Assembly: GCA_028753945.1 (NCBI GenBank)
Contig: JAPNXP010000001.1
Location: 14,622,501-14,686,500 of the forward strand
Length of the DNA stretch: 64,000 nt
Direction: 5' to 3'
Source of the DNA: Hexactinellida sp. DTS-2022
Taxonomy: Eukaryota > Porifera > Hexactinellida
Shown here piece after piece: positions 22,052 through 31,655 of the stretch (the stretch's first letter is position 1; every line of letters starts with the position of its first letter). The notes under the pieces were generated by a model. The model searched no databases, was not told the origin of the DNA, and was given only the letters and a program-made list of their open reading frames with translations. Both the position numbers and the translations under genes were made by a program.

Positions 22052-23095
22052 TTAATCCAATTGCAGAATGCAGATAGTGACGAACGCGAATAATGACAAC
22101 CATAATAATGCAGGAACAAAGCAAATAACTTGGCCAACCAATTCCGTATATTGCATTACTTCGAAAAATGTTTCAACAGCTTCTTCAGTTTGGATAACAT
22201 CGTTTAACGAACTGAACAAACTAAACGGGAAATAACAGTCTCCAAAGAATAATGCACTAATCAATAATTCTGGAAGATCCATTAAGACCTCTCCTAATAT
22301 TATGAACACATATACACATGTTACAGTATTAATAGTGAGCTTGCAGTATCTGTACTGTTTCATCTCTTCCTTGTTGGAACCGTGTTGTGTGAGACGCTCC
22401 AAAGCTCTCTGGAGCAAGGCACATTTGAACCGTTTGGAAGTGCGAACAAATATACAGAAATATGTGAGTACAATAAGGAAGTACAATACAGTACTAATAA
22501 CTGTGGTATATTGTATAAACCCAGTTAGGATGATGACTGTACTTAACAATGTGGTTATGATGAATAAGAGCCGAGAATTCAATGTGTTGTACGGTTGTTT
22601 GATTTTCTTGATACGAATAATTAGATAATTCATCAAACATGCACTGAGGGCAAGTACAAATAACTCAGCAGATCTGGCTATTCCCCTAAGTCCATTTAAG
22701 AAAGGAATTTCCGCATACGTGTATATGATATTAACTTGATTCAGTGCAGGCTTGTGATAAATTGTACAATCAGTGAAAGGTAACTCGAGTGTACTATTAC
22801 CAACTTTATGGTACGTGAGGAAATGCTGTATGGTATATGTTGTGAAGAAAAATATATAAACAATAATCTCAGAAAAAGTGATCAAGAGTAATAGAGTATT
22901 TTTCCATATTTCAGTTTCATAATGATAGTAAAATTGTTTATTTAAATAACCTGAATCACCTGAGAGACATCTCGCTACTCCTCTCTTGTATTTTCTGCAG
23001 CAATGGATTCTCCTGGCGAAAACAAACCCCCAGTATCCACTGAATATTAGGAAAATAGATAAAAACACTGAGTTTAGGATGATTGTTAATATCAT
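22052..23095 (-). CDS. Putative seven-transmembrane protein, copy 2 (tail shifted)
   Basis: A 347-residue frame about 90 percent like copy 1 and with all seven hydrophobic segments. Relative to copy 1 a 7-bp insertion (attctgc) after TIC of the last span shifts the frame to ILQLD and a stop. The last 30 or so residues, the basic cytoplasmic tail, are lost; their coding sequence is still present downstream at 21975-22050. Other differences are mainly conservative substitutions in the spans, plus a two-residue insertion in the second extracellular loop (IIYTYAEIPF against IIDTEIPF). It may be functional with a shortened tail or a young pseudogene. Confidence 0.7.
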   Translation of the reverse strand: MILTIILNSVFLSIFLIFSGYWGFVFARRIHCCRKYKRGVARCLSGDSGYLNKQFYYHYETEIWKNTLLLLITFSEIIVYIFFFTTYTIQHFLTYHKVGNSTLELPFTDCTIYHKPALNQVNIIYTYAEIPFLNGLRGIARSAELFVLALSACLMNYLIIRIKKIKQPYNTLNSRLLFIITTLLSTVIILTGFIQYTTVISTVLYFLIVLTYFCIFVRTSKRFKCALLQRALERLTQHGSNKEEMKQYRYCKLTINTVTCVYVFIILGEVLMDLPELLISALFFGDCYFPFSLFSSLNDVIQTEEAVETFFEVMQYTELVGQVICFVPALLWLSLFAFVTICILQLD

Positions 23096-23536
23096 TTCGA
23101 ATTATATTATAAGTTATATTATTGAGTTTTTATACGAAAATTGAATCCTGTAATCCACTTAGCATTATTGATTTACTGATTACATAAAATGGGATTTATT
23201 GCATATATTTCCCCCGATAAACATTTTATGTAATTTAATATAAATATACAAGTTATTCCTCTCACGCATGCAATAACTTAGGTAATCAAATTTCTTGCAT
23301 ATTTAACTTGTTAGCTAATATTATGTTATAGTCTACTATTTAGTTGCTTTCAGTTTAAGCATATAATTATACGAGATGAACTGATCTGTAACAACGATAA
23401 TTGACCCTTACAAAATCTCTAAAGGTATTTTTCAACTTTAAAGATATTGTTGACTAAAGTTAAATCGTTTTACCCCTAAATTGGGTCATTATTTATCAGT
23501 GATTGTGAACAAGGTTCAAAATGGCAAACAGTAGAT

Positions 23537-23928
23537 CAGAGTGGACCATGGGTCATGGGTCAGATGGGTCACCTAAATCGATGGGTCAGATGGGTCATGG
23601 GTCACGGCTCCGTGACCCATGACCCATTACCAATTTGAAATTTCATTGTCATCTTCAGTTAAAATACTAATCACTCATCATCATCATTATTATTATAACA
23701 TTGATGTGCATTGAAATACTAAACATCTTCGACATTGCAACAAGTAGGTTTGTTGAGGTAATTTATACGGTTATTCTGTTATACTGTTAATGTTACAGTA
23801 TAGTCTTTAGATATTTGAAATTGTGTGATGGGTCAATGGGTCACTCGATGGGTCATGGGTCAATGGGTCAGAAATGGGATGGGTCAGATGGGTCATGGGT
23901 CACCAATGTTGACCCATGGTCCACTCTG
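23537..23928. mobile_element. hAT-type MITE, 8-bp duplication CAGTAGAT
   Basis: Perfect 19-bp ends CAGAGTGGACCATGGGTCA and complement, exact CAGTAGAT at 23529-23536 and 23929-23936, and subterminal arrays of atgggtca in both arms. Confidence 0.9.
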
Positions 23929-23936
23929 CAGTAGAT

Positions 23937-24276
23937 GACACTAGATTACTGTTACTTCGGACTAGTCTTGTTAGTTAATACAGGGGCGACGGATCCAGTT
24001 CAATAGTGGTCAGTCCGTGTCCCCGTAATATAATTAATTGTACAGCTTAGAAGTAGTTTCGTTAGTTGAATATTGTTTGACAAATTAGACTAAGCAAGCA
24101 AGGTGCATTGTCTGGAATTTAACCCCATATCTATCAAGTATATATAAATGATCCCAAATTTACCTAAATACACCTAACTTCTAATATTTCTTCTTTAATT
24201 TCTTAAATTAAGTTACCTAGATCCTAAAATAGGAAAAAGGATAAACTAAGTACCATAATAGTTTACAAGGACTTAC
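23937..24276. other. Spacer without recognised gene
   Basis: A GC-richer piece near 23990 (caggggcgacggatccag) looks like one end of another hAT-type element, without an identified partner. Confidence 0.4.
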
Positions 24277-24365
24277 CTTAATTACTTTGTCTAGAACATG
24301 CAGCATTCTGAATGCTAGTTGTTGATTTACAGTAATCCCCTCTCCTGTATCTATAACTTTCTTTA
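24277..24365 (-). CDS. Orphan 29-codon exon, unidentified
   Basis: The minus strand has an acceptor (acaaatttag) then TGEGITVNQQLAFRMLHVLD in an 89-bp open frame, and a strong donor (gtaagt). Entry is phase 1 and exit phase 0. Composition looks coding but neighbouring exons of the same gene were not found and I cannot name the protein. It lies 630 bp downstream of the nucleoside-transporter stop codon. Confidence 0.35.
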
Positions 24366-24556
24366 CTAAATTTGTGATGGGAAATTATTACTTGTATTTT
24401 CTAACAAAATTCACACGATTTTATTCTAAGTCATAGTATGTATATTAATTATCCTATCACACTGTTAATATTTAACAGACCGGTTAACTGGTTAGTCCAG
24501 CCTTTGCCCTAGTTAATCCGAACTGGGTTAGGTACGTATAATATAGTAGGGGTATA

Positions 24557-24705
24557 CAGTAGATGCCGGTTATAAGCACATCGTCGGGAACTGCAATTAA
24601 TGTGCTTATAACCGACATAAATTATAGGGTATATGGCAACCGTTTTCCAACATAGTGTTCTTATATCCGAATGTTCTAGTTCTTATAACCGGTGTCTACT
24701 GTTTT
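24557..24705. mobile_element. MITE, 'ggttataagcaca' family
   Basis: cagtagatgccggttataag ... cttataaccggtgtctactg. Palindromic with CAGT ends. Confidence 0.75.
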
Positions 24706-24993
24706 TAAAAGTATTCAAATGAAACAACTGCAGGTTGTAATGATTTGTAATAAAAAACACTTTTCACTAAATAGTATATTCCCCAGTAAATCCCAATAAG
24801 AATTGTATTAATAAACTGCATTCAACAAGTACAATAAATAAATAAATGTGATAGAGATAGATAGTACTAAAAAGTCCACATAAAATGTACACCATAAGAA
24901 ATATACTTAGAAATTGAATAGTATTAAGTATGCGAGAAATATTAAAAAGTTAAACAACATGCTTATATTAATGCGTTAATTATCCAATACATA

Positions 24994-26424
24994 TCATGAT
25001 GTCGTGAACACTTTCTCAAGAACCAATGAAAAGCAGGAGCCGCCAAGAAGTCCTACGCCTATTGAGATCGCCAATAACATTGCAGCTGTTTCTCTGTATT
25101 CCTCGCTCACCTTTCTAGGTCCCTGCATTAGACTAATGCTACTCAATACCCCATTTGTAATGCCCAGGAGAATTACTATGACGAGGTATATGTAGTCACT
25201 CGGGAACCATAGGGGTAGGAATCTCTTGTTCTGTAGATCGCATAGTAAGATTAGGGGAATGAATATTGTCCTAGAAAGAGCACTTATAGTTAGAATTAGA
25301 GAATGCACTTTAAACTTAGCACTGAACCCTGCAACAGCTCTACCGATGAAGTCCGACAGATTAAATGTTAGGAAGCAGAACACAGGTGTGAAGTATAGAC
25401 ATATCCAATCGCTACAAAGAGGCGGCATTATAGTGCTATTACGCGTAAGGTTATTATACTCCCACTCACAAAAGCAGCTCTCCCCTGAGTGGGTAGAGTT
25501 CAGCTTGCTCTGCGGTATAACTATTGAGGTCAGGGCAGGGAATACCGATAGGGTAACAAAGAATATGTAGAATACATTAAAGCAGTCTAAACCGACACAC
25601 CTTCCAACCTCCCTTATTTCTCCCTTTATTTTAGATAGGAATTCCAGCTTTCTTGGCTCTGGTAGGGATTGCAGTAGTTTCCTACTATATGGATACAGCG
25701 TGAGAGCTAAGTACGTTATTATGCATACCAGAATACTGATGCTAGCGAATGAGAAGTATATGCAAGCTGATGTGTTTATATCCTCTGATACACCAACCTC
25801 ACTAACAAAGTACTTTGATAGGATTAGAATAGTTGGTGGGAGAATGCCCCCCATGCCTTGGCCTACGAACACTGCTTGTGTATGTATACTGGGGAACACA
25901 CCTGTTATACCGATAATACTTGTTTGGTAGAAACCGCCTAACGCGTTTATAACAGCCACACAAAGGAATGTTATAATAGTGAATGCTAATTGCGGTACAT
26001 ACACTTCTGTTAGAACTATTGTTAGGATGAATAGCAACAACATTAACCCGAGGGAAAAGAATATCCTAGGATTGGCACGAAACACCTCCTTAATGAATAG
26101 CGTTAATAGGAAGAATATACAGTTAGGCGTTTGTGCTACCAGCACTAAATAAGCCTCGAAACTAACCAAACCGGATTTAGATATGAAATACGAGTTGGAA
26201 GTAATGAACAAGTTCCAAGGCAAGAGAGTCCCTATTCCGAGCACAAAGAATAACAACCAGACTACAGTTATACTTATAAAGCTAGCAGGTTGGTCCGGCA
26301 GTTTATTTATAGCTGCTCCTGCCACTGAGAGGAGAGGAGAGGACGAATTAACCGATTTATTCGCTCCGTAATCTGTAGGCTCCTCGGAGCTATCTTCAGA
26401 GCACGAGGCGGCGTCTATATTCAT
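24994..26424 (-). CDS. Equilibrative nucleoside transporter (SLC29/ENT family)
   Basis: A 476-residue single-exon frame. After a Ser-rich N-terminal cytosolic segment with an acidic/dileucine-like SSPLLS, it reads the ENT signature GIGTLLPWNLFITSNSYF at the first membrane span. It continues with ten or so further spans, FYQTSIIGITGVFPS and GQGMGGILPP in the fourth-fifth span region, and a large loop after span 6. ENTs move nucleosides or nucleobases down their gradient, or with protons, across plasma or lysosomal membranes. The loop carries a cysteine-rich CFCEWEYNNLTRNST with glycosylation sequons, so it may be lumenal or external. The dileucine suggests endosomal or lysosomal sorting as in ENT3 (inference). 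Confidence 0.93.
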   Translation of the reverse strand: MNIDAASCSEDSSEEPTDYGANKSVNSSSPLLSVAGAAINKLPDQPASFISITVVWLLFFVLGIGTLLPWNLFITSNSYFISKSGLVSFEAYLVLVAQTPNCIFFLLTLFIKEVFRANPRIFFSLGLMLLLFILTIVLTEVYVPQLAFTIITFLCVAVINALGGFYQTSIIGITGVFPSIHTQAVFVGQGMGGILPPTILILSKYFVSEVGVSEDINTSACIYFSFASISILVCIITYLALTLYPYSRKLLQSLPEPRKLEFLSKIKGEIREVGRCVGLDCFNVFYIFFVTLSVFPALTSIVIPQSKLNSTHSGESCFCEWEYNNLTRNSTIMPPLCSDWICLYFTPVFCFLTFNLSDFIGRAVAGFSAKFKVHSLILTISALSRTIFIPLILLCDLQNKRFLPLWFPSDYIYLVIVILLGITNGVLSSISLMQGPRKVSEEYRETAAMLLAISIGVGLLGGSCFSLVLEKVFTTS

Positions 26425-27431
26425 TCTAGTACTCTGTTGTTCTAATACAGTTCTAACACATTATAATACTGTATACAGAGTATTCTAATTAGTATACGGA
26501 GATCACAAATACAGTAAACCGATTACAGTAGAGATACACTATACGTATAGGAATATCTATATATCTCGGAAACAGGGTTCTCGCTAGGCCTCTATCAAAA
26601 GGTGCATGCCCTTCTTGAAAGCTATTGTACCCTTTATATGTACCCTTTGAGTCAATATTATTATTTGAAGGTTTCATTAAATCATTGACATTAAGTAACA
26701 TCTCACTCTCATGAGATCTTACAACAAAAAATCCTGACGAGAACCCTGTACGGAACCGAGAATATACAGTAGACTCCGCTTAATAGAGTCACCTCGGGAC
26801 CAGGTCGTTTTGACCCGATTAAGCGGAGAAATTTATTAACCGGTGGCTCTATTAAGCGGAGTCGATTTTATATGCAAAATTCCTTTGAGAATCCATTTGG
26901 AATACAATCAACTCCCGTTCTAACGAAGTGCTCGGGACCGTAGTTTCATTACGTTATAAGCTGAGTTTGTTATGAGACGGTGTCAATATTCATTCTAGTA
27001 CAGTGGATGCCGGTTATAAGACATCGTAGGGAACTGCATATAATGTTCTTATAACCGGCATCTACTGTACTCTGTATACGGAGATCACAAATACAGTAAA
27101 CCAATTACAGTAGAGAAATAATAAAAGTATAAGAATATCTCGGGCCGAGAATATAAATGCAAAATTCCTTTGGGAATACAATCAACTCCCGTTATAACGA
27201 AGTTATCCCATTCCTTACTATACATTTGGAATCTAATTCCCATTCCCATTCTATGAGCTGATATTTTCAGATTAATTCCACATCTGATTCTGAATGGGAT
27301 TTAACCAGTAACCAATAATAAATACGCTAAGGAATTTATCATTTTAGTTATTAACAATAAAATTTATTATTAAAGCAGAATAGTGATATATGTATGTTGT
27401 TATTAACTTAAACAGAATAAACAGAATAACA
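26425..27431. mobile_element. Spacer with three short MITEs
   Basis: A 'cgactccgcttaatag' MITE at 26768-26868, an 'ggttataag' MITE at 27000-27070 (cagtggatgccggttataag ... cttataaccggcatctactg), and a partial duplication of ENT-upstream sequence. The duplication is ggagatcacaaatacagtaa at about 26498 and 27079, with aatacaatcaactcccgttc/t at 26911 and 27176. Confidence 0.65.
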
Positions 27432-28094
27432 TTAATCATATCTAGTTGCTTTGGGATCCACTAGTATAACAGGCTCTAGTACCTTTAGCTTACAATCCTG
27501 TATAACTCCAGTATCTATCCTAACCGTATAGCTATACTCTCCCGCTTCTGTAATAGGCCAGGCCATACCCTCCTCTCCCAGATAACCAATACACTCTCTT
27601 GGAATGTTAAGTTCGAATTCCTCTCTATACCTCACAGATATATCCTCTGGGTATATAACAAACGCGTTAGTATCAGGTGTATAGCTCAACACGTTATCTA
27701 CTAACGGTTTTCTAACCATTATAATAGCCTTAGCTAGTCTAACTTCAGGTGTCTGCATTGAGTCCCCCATTGCTCCTAGTCTATTCGCCTCGAGTATACG
27801 GTGCCTCGGACCCCGCAAATACGGGTCGTATATACGTGCCGGTATGGCCTGCTTATTAGGCAGTAACTCCTGTCTAACTACAGTAGGCTTAAGCCATACT
27901 ATTTCCCCCTTTAACCCATGCTGCTCTATTGTATGCAGCATATATACAGGCAGGCGCCGGTCCCGGTTGGGGAACTGTACGAACTTCTTGGACTCCCGAA
28001 TCCGCCCGGCCCGGGCTGTGTGCACACACGCGGTTAGGCGGAGAGAGGGGAGTAGGGGACGTAATAGGGAGGCGCTAGTGGCCAGGTTATGCAT
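27432..28094 (-). CDS. Mitochondrial large-subunit ribosomal protein mL9 (bL9 family)
   Basis: A 220-residue single-exon frame. A basic, hydroxylated N-terminus (MHNLATSASLLRPLLPSLRL) looks like a mitochondrial presequence. The bL9 core follows: YMLHTIEQHGLKGEIVWLKP with the conserved G-x-x-G-E/D-x-V turn, then RQELLPNKQAIPA. The C-terminal part (WPITEAGEYSYTVRID) matches the metazoan mL9 extension. It belongs to the large subunit of the mitochondrial ribosome. Length and order match animal MRPL9 proteins, which are slightly longer. No intron; the divergent upstream region toward 28.2 kb is repetitive. Confidence 0.88.
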   Translation of the reverse strand: MHNLATSASLLRPLLPSLRLTACVHTARAGRIRESKKFVQFPNRDRRLPVYMLHTIEQHGLKGEIVWLKPTVVRQELLPNKQAIPARIYDPYLRGPRHRILEANRLGAMGDSMQTPEVRLAKAIIMVRKPLVDNVLSYTPDTNAFVIYPEDISVRYREEFELNIPRECIGYLGEEGMAWPITEAGEYSYTVRIDTGVIQDCKLKVLEPVILVDPKATRYD

Positions 28095-28169
28095 TCTATA
28101 AGGGGATAGGTAGAGTGGTTGTAGTTAATAAGTAAGTTGAGAATTCATTGGTAAATTGAAAATAAATTT

Positions 28170-29260
28170 TAGGGCTGAATAATTAATGATTCTAGAATTA
28201 TTACTGTTTTGAACACAGATAATAAATATACATTAAATATTGAGAAAACTACAATAGACTTTCGTTAAAGTACATTCATGGATAATGAGATAAGGCGAAA
28301 TACCGGTTAAGTAAGTATAGTGGTTGTAGTTAATAACTAAGTTGACTAATCCATTGGTAAATTGAAAATAATTATACTTTGCACGAATAATAAGTGTTGA
28401 TTGTTAAAAACTACAGTGGTGTTCGGGTAATAGCGAGTCAAATATTGCAAAGGAATAGAATTGACATTAAATGCTCGCTTGGGGACTGAAAATAACTTGC
28501 TAGTAGTCTAGAGCAATATTGCTATTAGGCGAACACCACTGTATTAATAAACAAATCCAAAGTATTGGACACAGGAACTATTGGCTGACTAATTCTGAAC
28601 TGAATAATTAATGATTCTAGAATTAGTACTGTTTTGATCACAGATAATAAAATATACATTAAATAATGAGAAAACTACAATAGACTTTCGTTAAAGTACA
28701 TTCATGGATAATGAGATAAGGCGAAATACCGGTTAAGTACAGTGGTTGTAGTTAATAACTAAGTTGACTAATCCATTGGTAAATTGAAAATAATTAAACT
28801 TACTTTGTACGAATAATAAGTGTTGATGGTTCAAAACTACAGTGGTGTTTGTGTAATAGCAAGTCGCATATTGCATCATATTTGCTTGCTAAAAGGCGAA
28901 CTTGCTATTAAAGGAAGAGAATTAACATTAAATGCTCGCTTGGGGACTGAAAATAATTTTATAGTATAGCAATATTGCTATTAGGCGAACACCACTGTAT
29001 TAATATTTGATATCGCTAATTAAAACCAATCGATAATAATGCGCACAGGAACTATTGGTATAAGTTGGCTAATTCTGAAAATGAATAATTAATGAATAGC
29101 ACATCTTTCTAGAATTGGTACTGTTTTGATCACAGAGTAATTGCTGATAAGAGAAAACATTATATATTGAGAAAACTAAAGTAGAATTTCGTTAAAATAC
29201 ACACATACATGGATAACTAGATAAGGTAAGATATCGGTTAAGGAGTACAATATTTAATTC
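28170..29260. repeat. Triplicated 430-bp block with embedded MITEs
   Basis: aattaatgattctagaatta, caatagactttcgttaaagt and gagataaggcgaaataccgg recur three times (from about 28170, 28600 and 29090). The first two units carry a 'ttcgcctaatagca' MITE in the same place. This indicates tandem duplication of a block that already held the MITE. Confidence 0.75.
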
Positions 29261-29322
29261 CCCTAGCCTATACAAATGAATTTAAGTGACTCCGGTTAAT
29301 GTGAATTTGGGGATAAACGAAA

Positions 29323-30178
29323 TACAGTCGACTCCGCTTAATAGAGCCACCTCGGGACCAGGTTACTTTGAGCCCATTAAGCGGAGAAATCTATTAACCG
29401 TTGGCTCTATTAAGCGGAGTCGACTGTATATACGGTCTATTGGTATTCATACAAAGTAGAGTCTACTGTATTAATATCCGAAGAATGGACTATGGATACA
29501 CAGAAATCCATAAACTAGTATAATACAGTAACGAATACAGTCAGGTTCTTTTATTATGAACATTCAAGGGACAAAAAATTGTGTTTTCATAATAGAGAGA
29601 CTTCATAATAAGCGAACTCAACTTAATACAAACCCTATGTAAGTTGTTAAATTGGGCCATAGCCTATAGGGCTTGTTCATATTAAAGTTTTCATAATAAG
29701 CAGTCAAAAAACTGTTCACAAAAAGCAGACCTGAGTGAAAAGGTTGGGAATCGCTGCCTTACTGTATGTATATACTATAGAGACGAAGGAATTATCCAGG
29801 AGCGCGAGACGCTCCTTTTAGAGTATGATCTTCATTTTTATGAAAATTTAATTTATGAAAATCTTCTCCAGTAACGTAATATTAATTTGTGATTTAGGCG
29901 TATGAAAATACGATCAGACCAGGATTAGGAGCGGATATATAAATTGCTGTATAATACACTGATAGACAGTCCATTATTGAATGTATTACTACAGTGAAAC
30001 CTCACAAACGGGGTGCCAGGGGCGCAAGGTCTCAGCCACCCCGATTCCCCATTTCTGCCGATTCCCCGTTTGTGGAGGTTCATTTATGTGGGACTAGGAA
30101 TTTGCTGCATTTTTTTTAACCCAATTTTCAGAGGATTCCCGTTTCCACAGGCCCCGTTTGTAGAGGTTCCACTGTATA
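29323..30178. mobile_element. Cluster of four MITE families
   Basis: In order: 'cgactccgcttaatag' MITE (29325-29426), 'caggttctttattatgaaca' MITE (29537-29738), the 'ggagcgcgag' dispersed repeat (29787-29950), and a palindrome starting cagtgaaacctcacaaacgg and ending cgtttgtagaggttccactg (29993-30174). All are within 1 kb and 100 bp downstream of the ATG14-like stop codon. Confidence 0.75.
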
Positions 30179-30279
30179 TAAGCCATGGCATCAGCGGATT
30201 GCATATGTACGAATGTGAGTATTCGATTAATAAGATATACAACATGCACTTCAAAACAAATGTACGGACACACGTGTGG

Positions 30280-31563
30280 TTAACTGTTCTCGGCAGCAGA
30301 CCGCCAGAAGAACGACAGGAACCGGGACCGTGTGACGTCACCGCGGGCTGTATCCTCCTCGCAGGAGTACGACGGAGACACGCTCCTATCCAGGTCCTCC
30401 CAGTCGCTGTCGCTATCGCTAGCATTAGACACACCTCTGCTAGAGAGCTGAGTAGAGAGCTGAGTAGAGAACAGAGCCGTGTAGGCTGCGAAGGGCCGCG
30501 TCTGTCCGAGCAGCGGGTTCCGCGGGTTCAGGAGGGTCAGGAGGTTCTCTAGGGCGTGGCCCCTAAGTAGCAGGTCGGACGGGACCCCCTGTGAGGCCGC
30601 TAGATACACGACTGAGTTCTCAAGCAGCGCCGCGGCAGAGCTGAGCTGTGCGGTGTCCACGTTAGTGTCGGATATGTTGAATGTGTGGAAGCATATCTGA
30701 GAGGGCAGGAGTGTATCTAGGATGCCTGCTATGTTCTGTGTCAGCTGTGCTGCGTGGGATAGCGCCGCTAGCGTGGAGACACGCGCAGTCTCGCTAGCTG
30801 GGGACTGGCAGCAGAGCTTGGTGACGTAGAGAGAGGCGGAGGGGAGACAGGACCCGAGGATCGAGTAGCGCTCCCCCGGATCCACCCACACATAGTCCTG
30901 TCGCGTCAGCGGCGATACGGCCGTCTCCTGGACAGCGGCCGCTAGCTTCAGAATCGGAAAGCAGTCGCTCTGCATCTCCAGCAGAGCCAGGCGCCGGCGC
31001 TGCGTGAGCTCCTCTGTGAGGCGGGACAGCCGGGCCCGCGAGGCGAGACACCGCTCCTCGCACTCCTGGAGGTACTCGGAGAAGCTCTGCTTGCCCGCCT
31101 CCAGCAGCTGAGCGCCGCGACGCGCGTTGCGACTGCTCAGCTGACGCAGACGGTTCCGTCCGACCCGCGTCCGCTCGGTCTCCCGCGAGACGGCGAGACG
31201 CAGGAGCCGCAGCCGCACCTGCAGGAGCACCAGTCGCTGCTGACCGGCGTCCGGGGGCACCCGGGGCCTGATGCCCTCCCTGAGGCCGCGGCCCCGCTCC
31301 CGGGAGAGAGAGAGGGCCGCCAGCCTCTGCGGGAGCGTGGCTCCGGGCGGGGCGGCGGTCACACAGGCGGTTATGCAGTCGGGACAGTAGAAGGAGGACT
31401 GGTTAACCTGGCAACAGGGACAGGGGTGGTATATGGGTCTCGTGGGGAGGGCAGGGGCGTAGTTCTCTAGGAACTCAATGCTGGTGCTGCTGCTGTGTCT
31501 CTCCAGCAGCGGCTGGAACTCTCCGTCAGAGTCAGAACCCGAGCTGTAATCCAGCCGAAGCAT
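30280..31563 (-). CDS. ATG14/Barkor-like subunit of autophagy PI3-kinase complex I
   Basis: A 427-residue single-exon frame, strongly GC-rich. Residues 48-63 carry CPCCQVNQSSFYCPDC, matching the N-terminal CxxC-type motif of ATG14. Residues about 100-215 are Leu/Arg/Glu/Gln-rich and predicted coiled coil (for Beclin 1 binding). The second half (YVWVDPGERYSILGSCLPSA, LTQNIAGILDTLLPSQICFH) fits the ATG14/UVRAG-type domain. The C-terminus FLSFFW is aromatic, as in the membrane-sensing BATS end. ATG14 targets the VPS34-VPS15-Beclin 1 complex to the phagophore. It is slightly shorter than vertebrate ATG14. UVRAG is the alternative, but no C2 domain is seen. Confidence 0.8.
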   Translation of the reverse strand: MLRLDYSSGSDSDGEFQPLLERHSSSTSIEFLENYAPALPTRPIYHPCPCCQVNQSSFYCPDCITACVTAAPPGATLPQRLAALSLSRERGRGLREGIRPRVPPDAGQQRLVLLQVRLRLLRLAVSRETERTRVGRNRLRQLSSRNARRGAQLLEAGKQSFSEYLQECEERCLASRARLSRLTEELTQRRRLALLEMQSDCFPILKLAAAVQETAVSPLTRQDYVWVDPGERYSILGSCLPSASLYVTKLCCQSPASETARVSTLAALSHAAQLTQNIAGILDTLLPSQICFHTFNISDTNVDTAQLSSAAALLENSVVYLAASQGVPSDLLLRGHALENLLTLLNPRNPLLGQTRPFAAYTALFSTQLSTQLSSRGVSNASDSDSDWEDLDRSVSPSYSCEEDTARGDVTRSRFLSFFWRSAAENS

Positions 31564-31655
31564 AGGGGTAGTATATGCTAGCTAATTTGTTTGTTTGTTT
31601 GTGTTTATTGTCCGGATTGTATTAAAGTGATGGGGGAATAGAAACCGCATATCTA

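Larger units (their letters stand above)
19816..23446. repeat. 3.6-kb palindrome (inverted duplication)
   Basis: Arms of about 1.45 kb, 19816-21270 and 21975-23446, are reverse complements with scattered differences. Each includes 5' flank (from tctttaaagttgaaaaatac), the whole 7TM coding frame and a little 3' flank. The spacer of about 700 bp has a 21-bp tandem array and a dispersed repeat. Confidence 0.9.
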
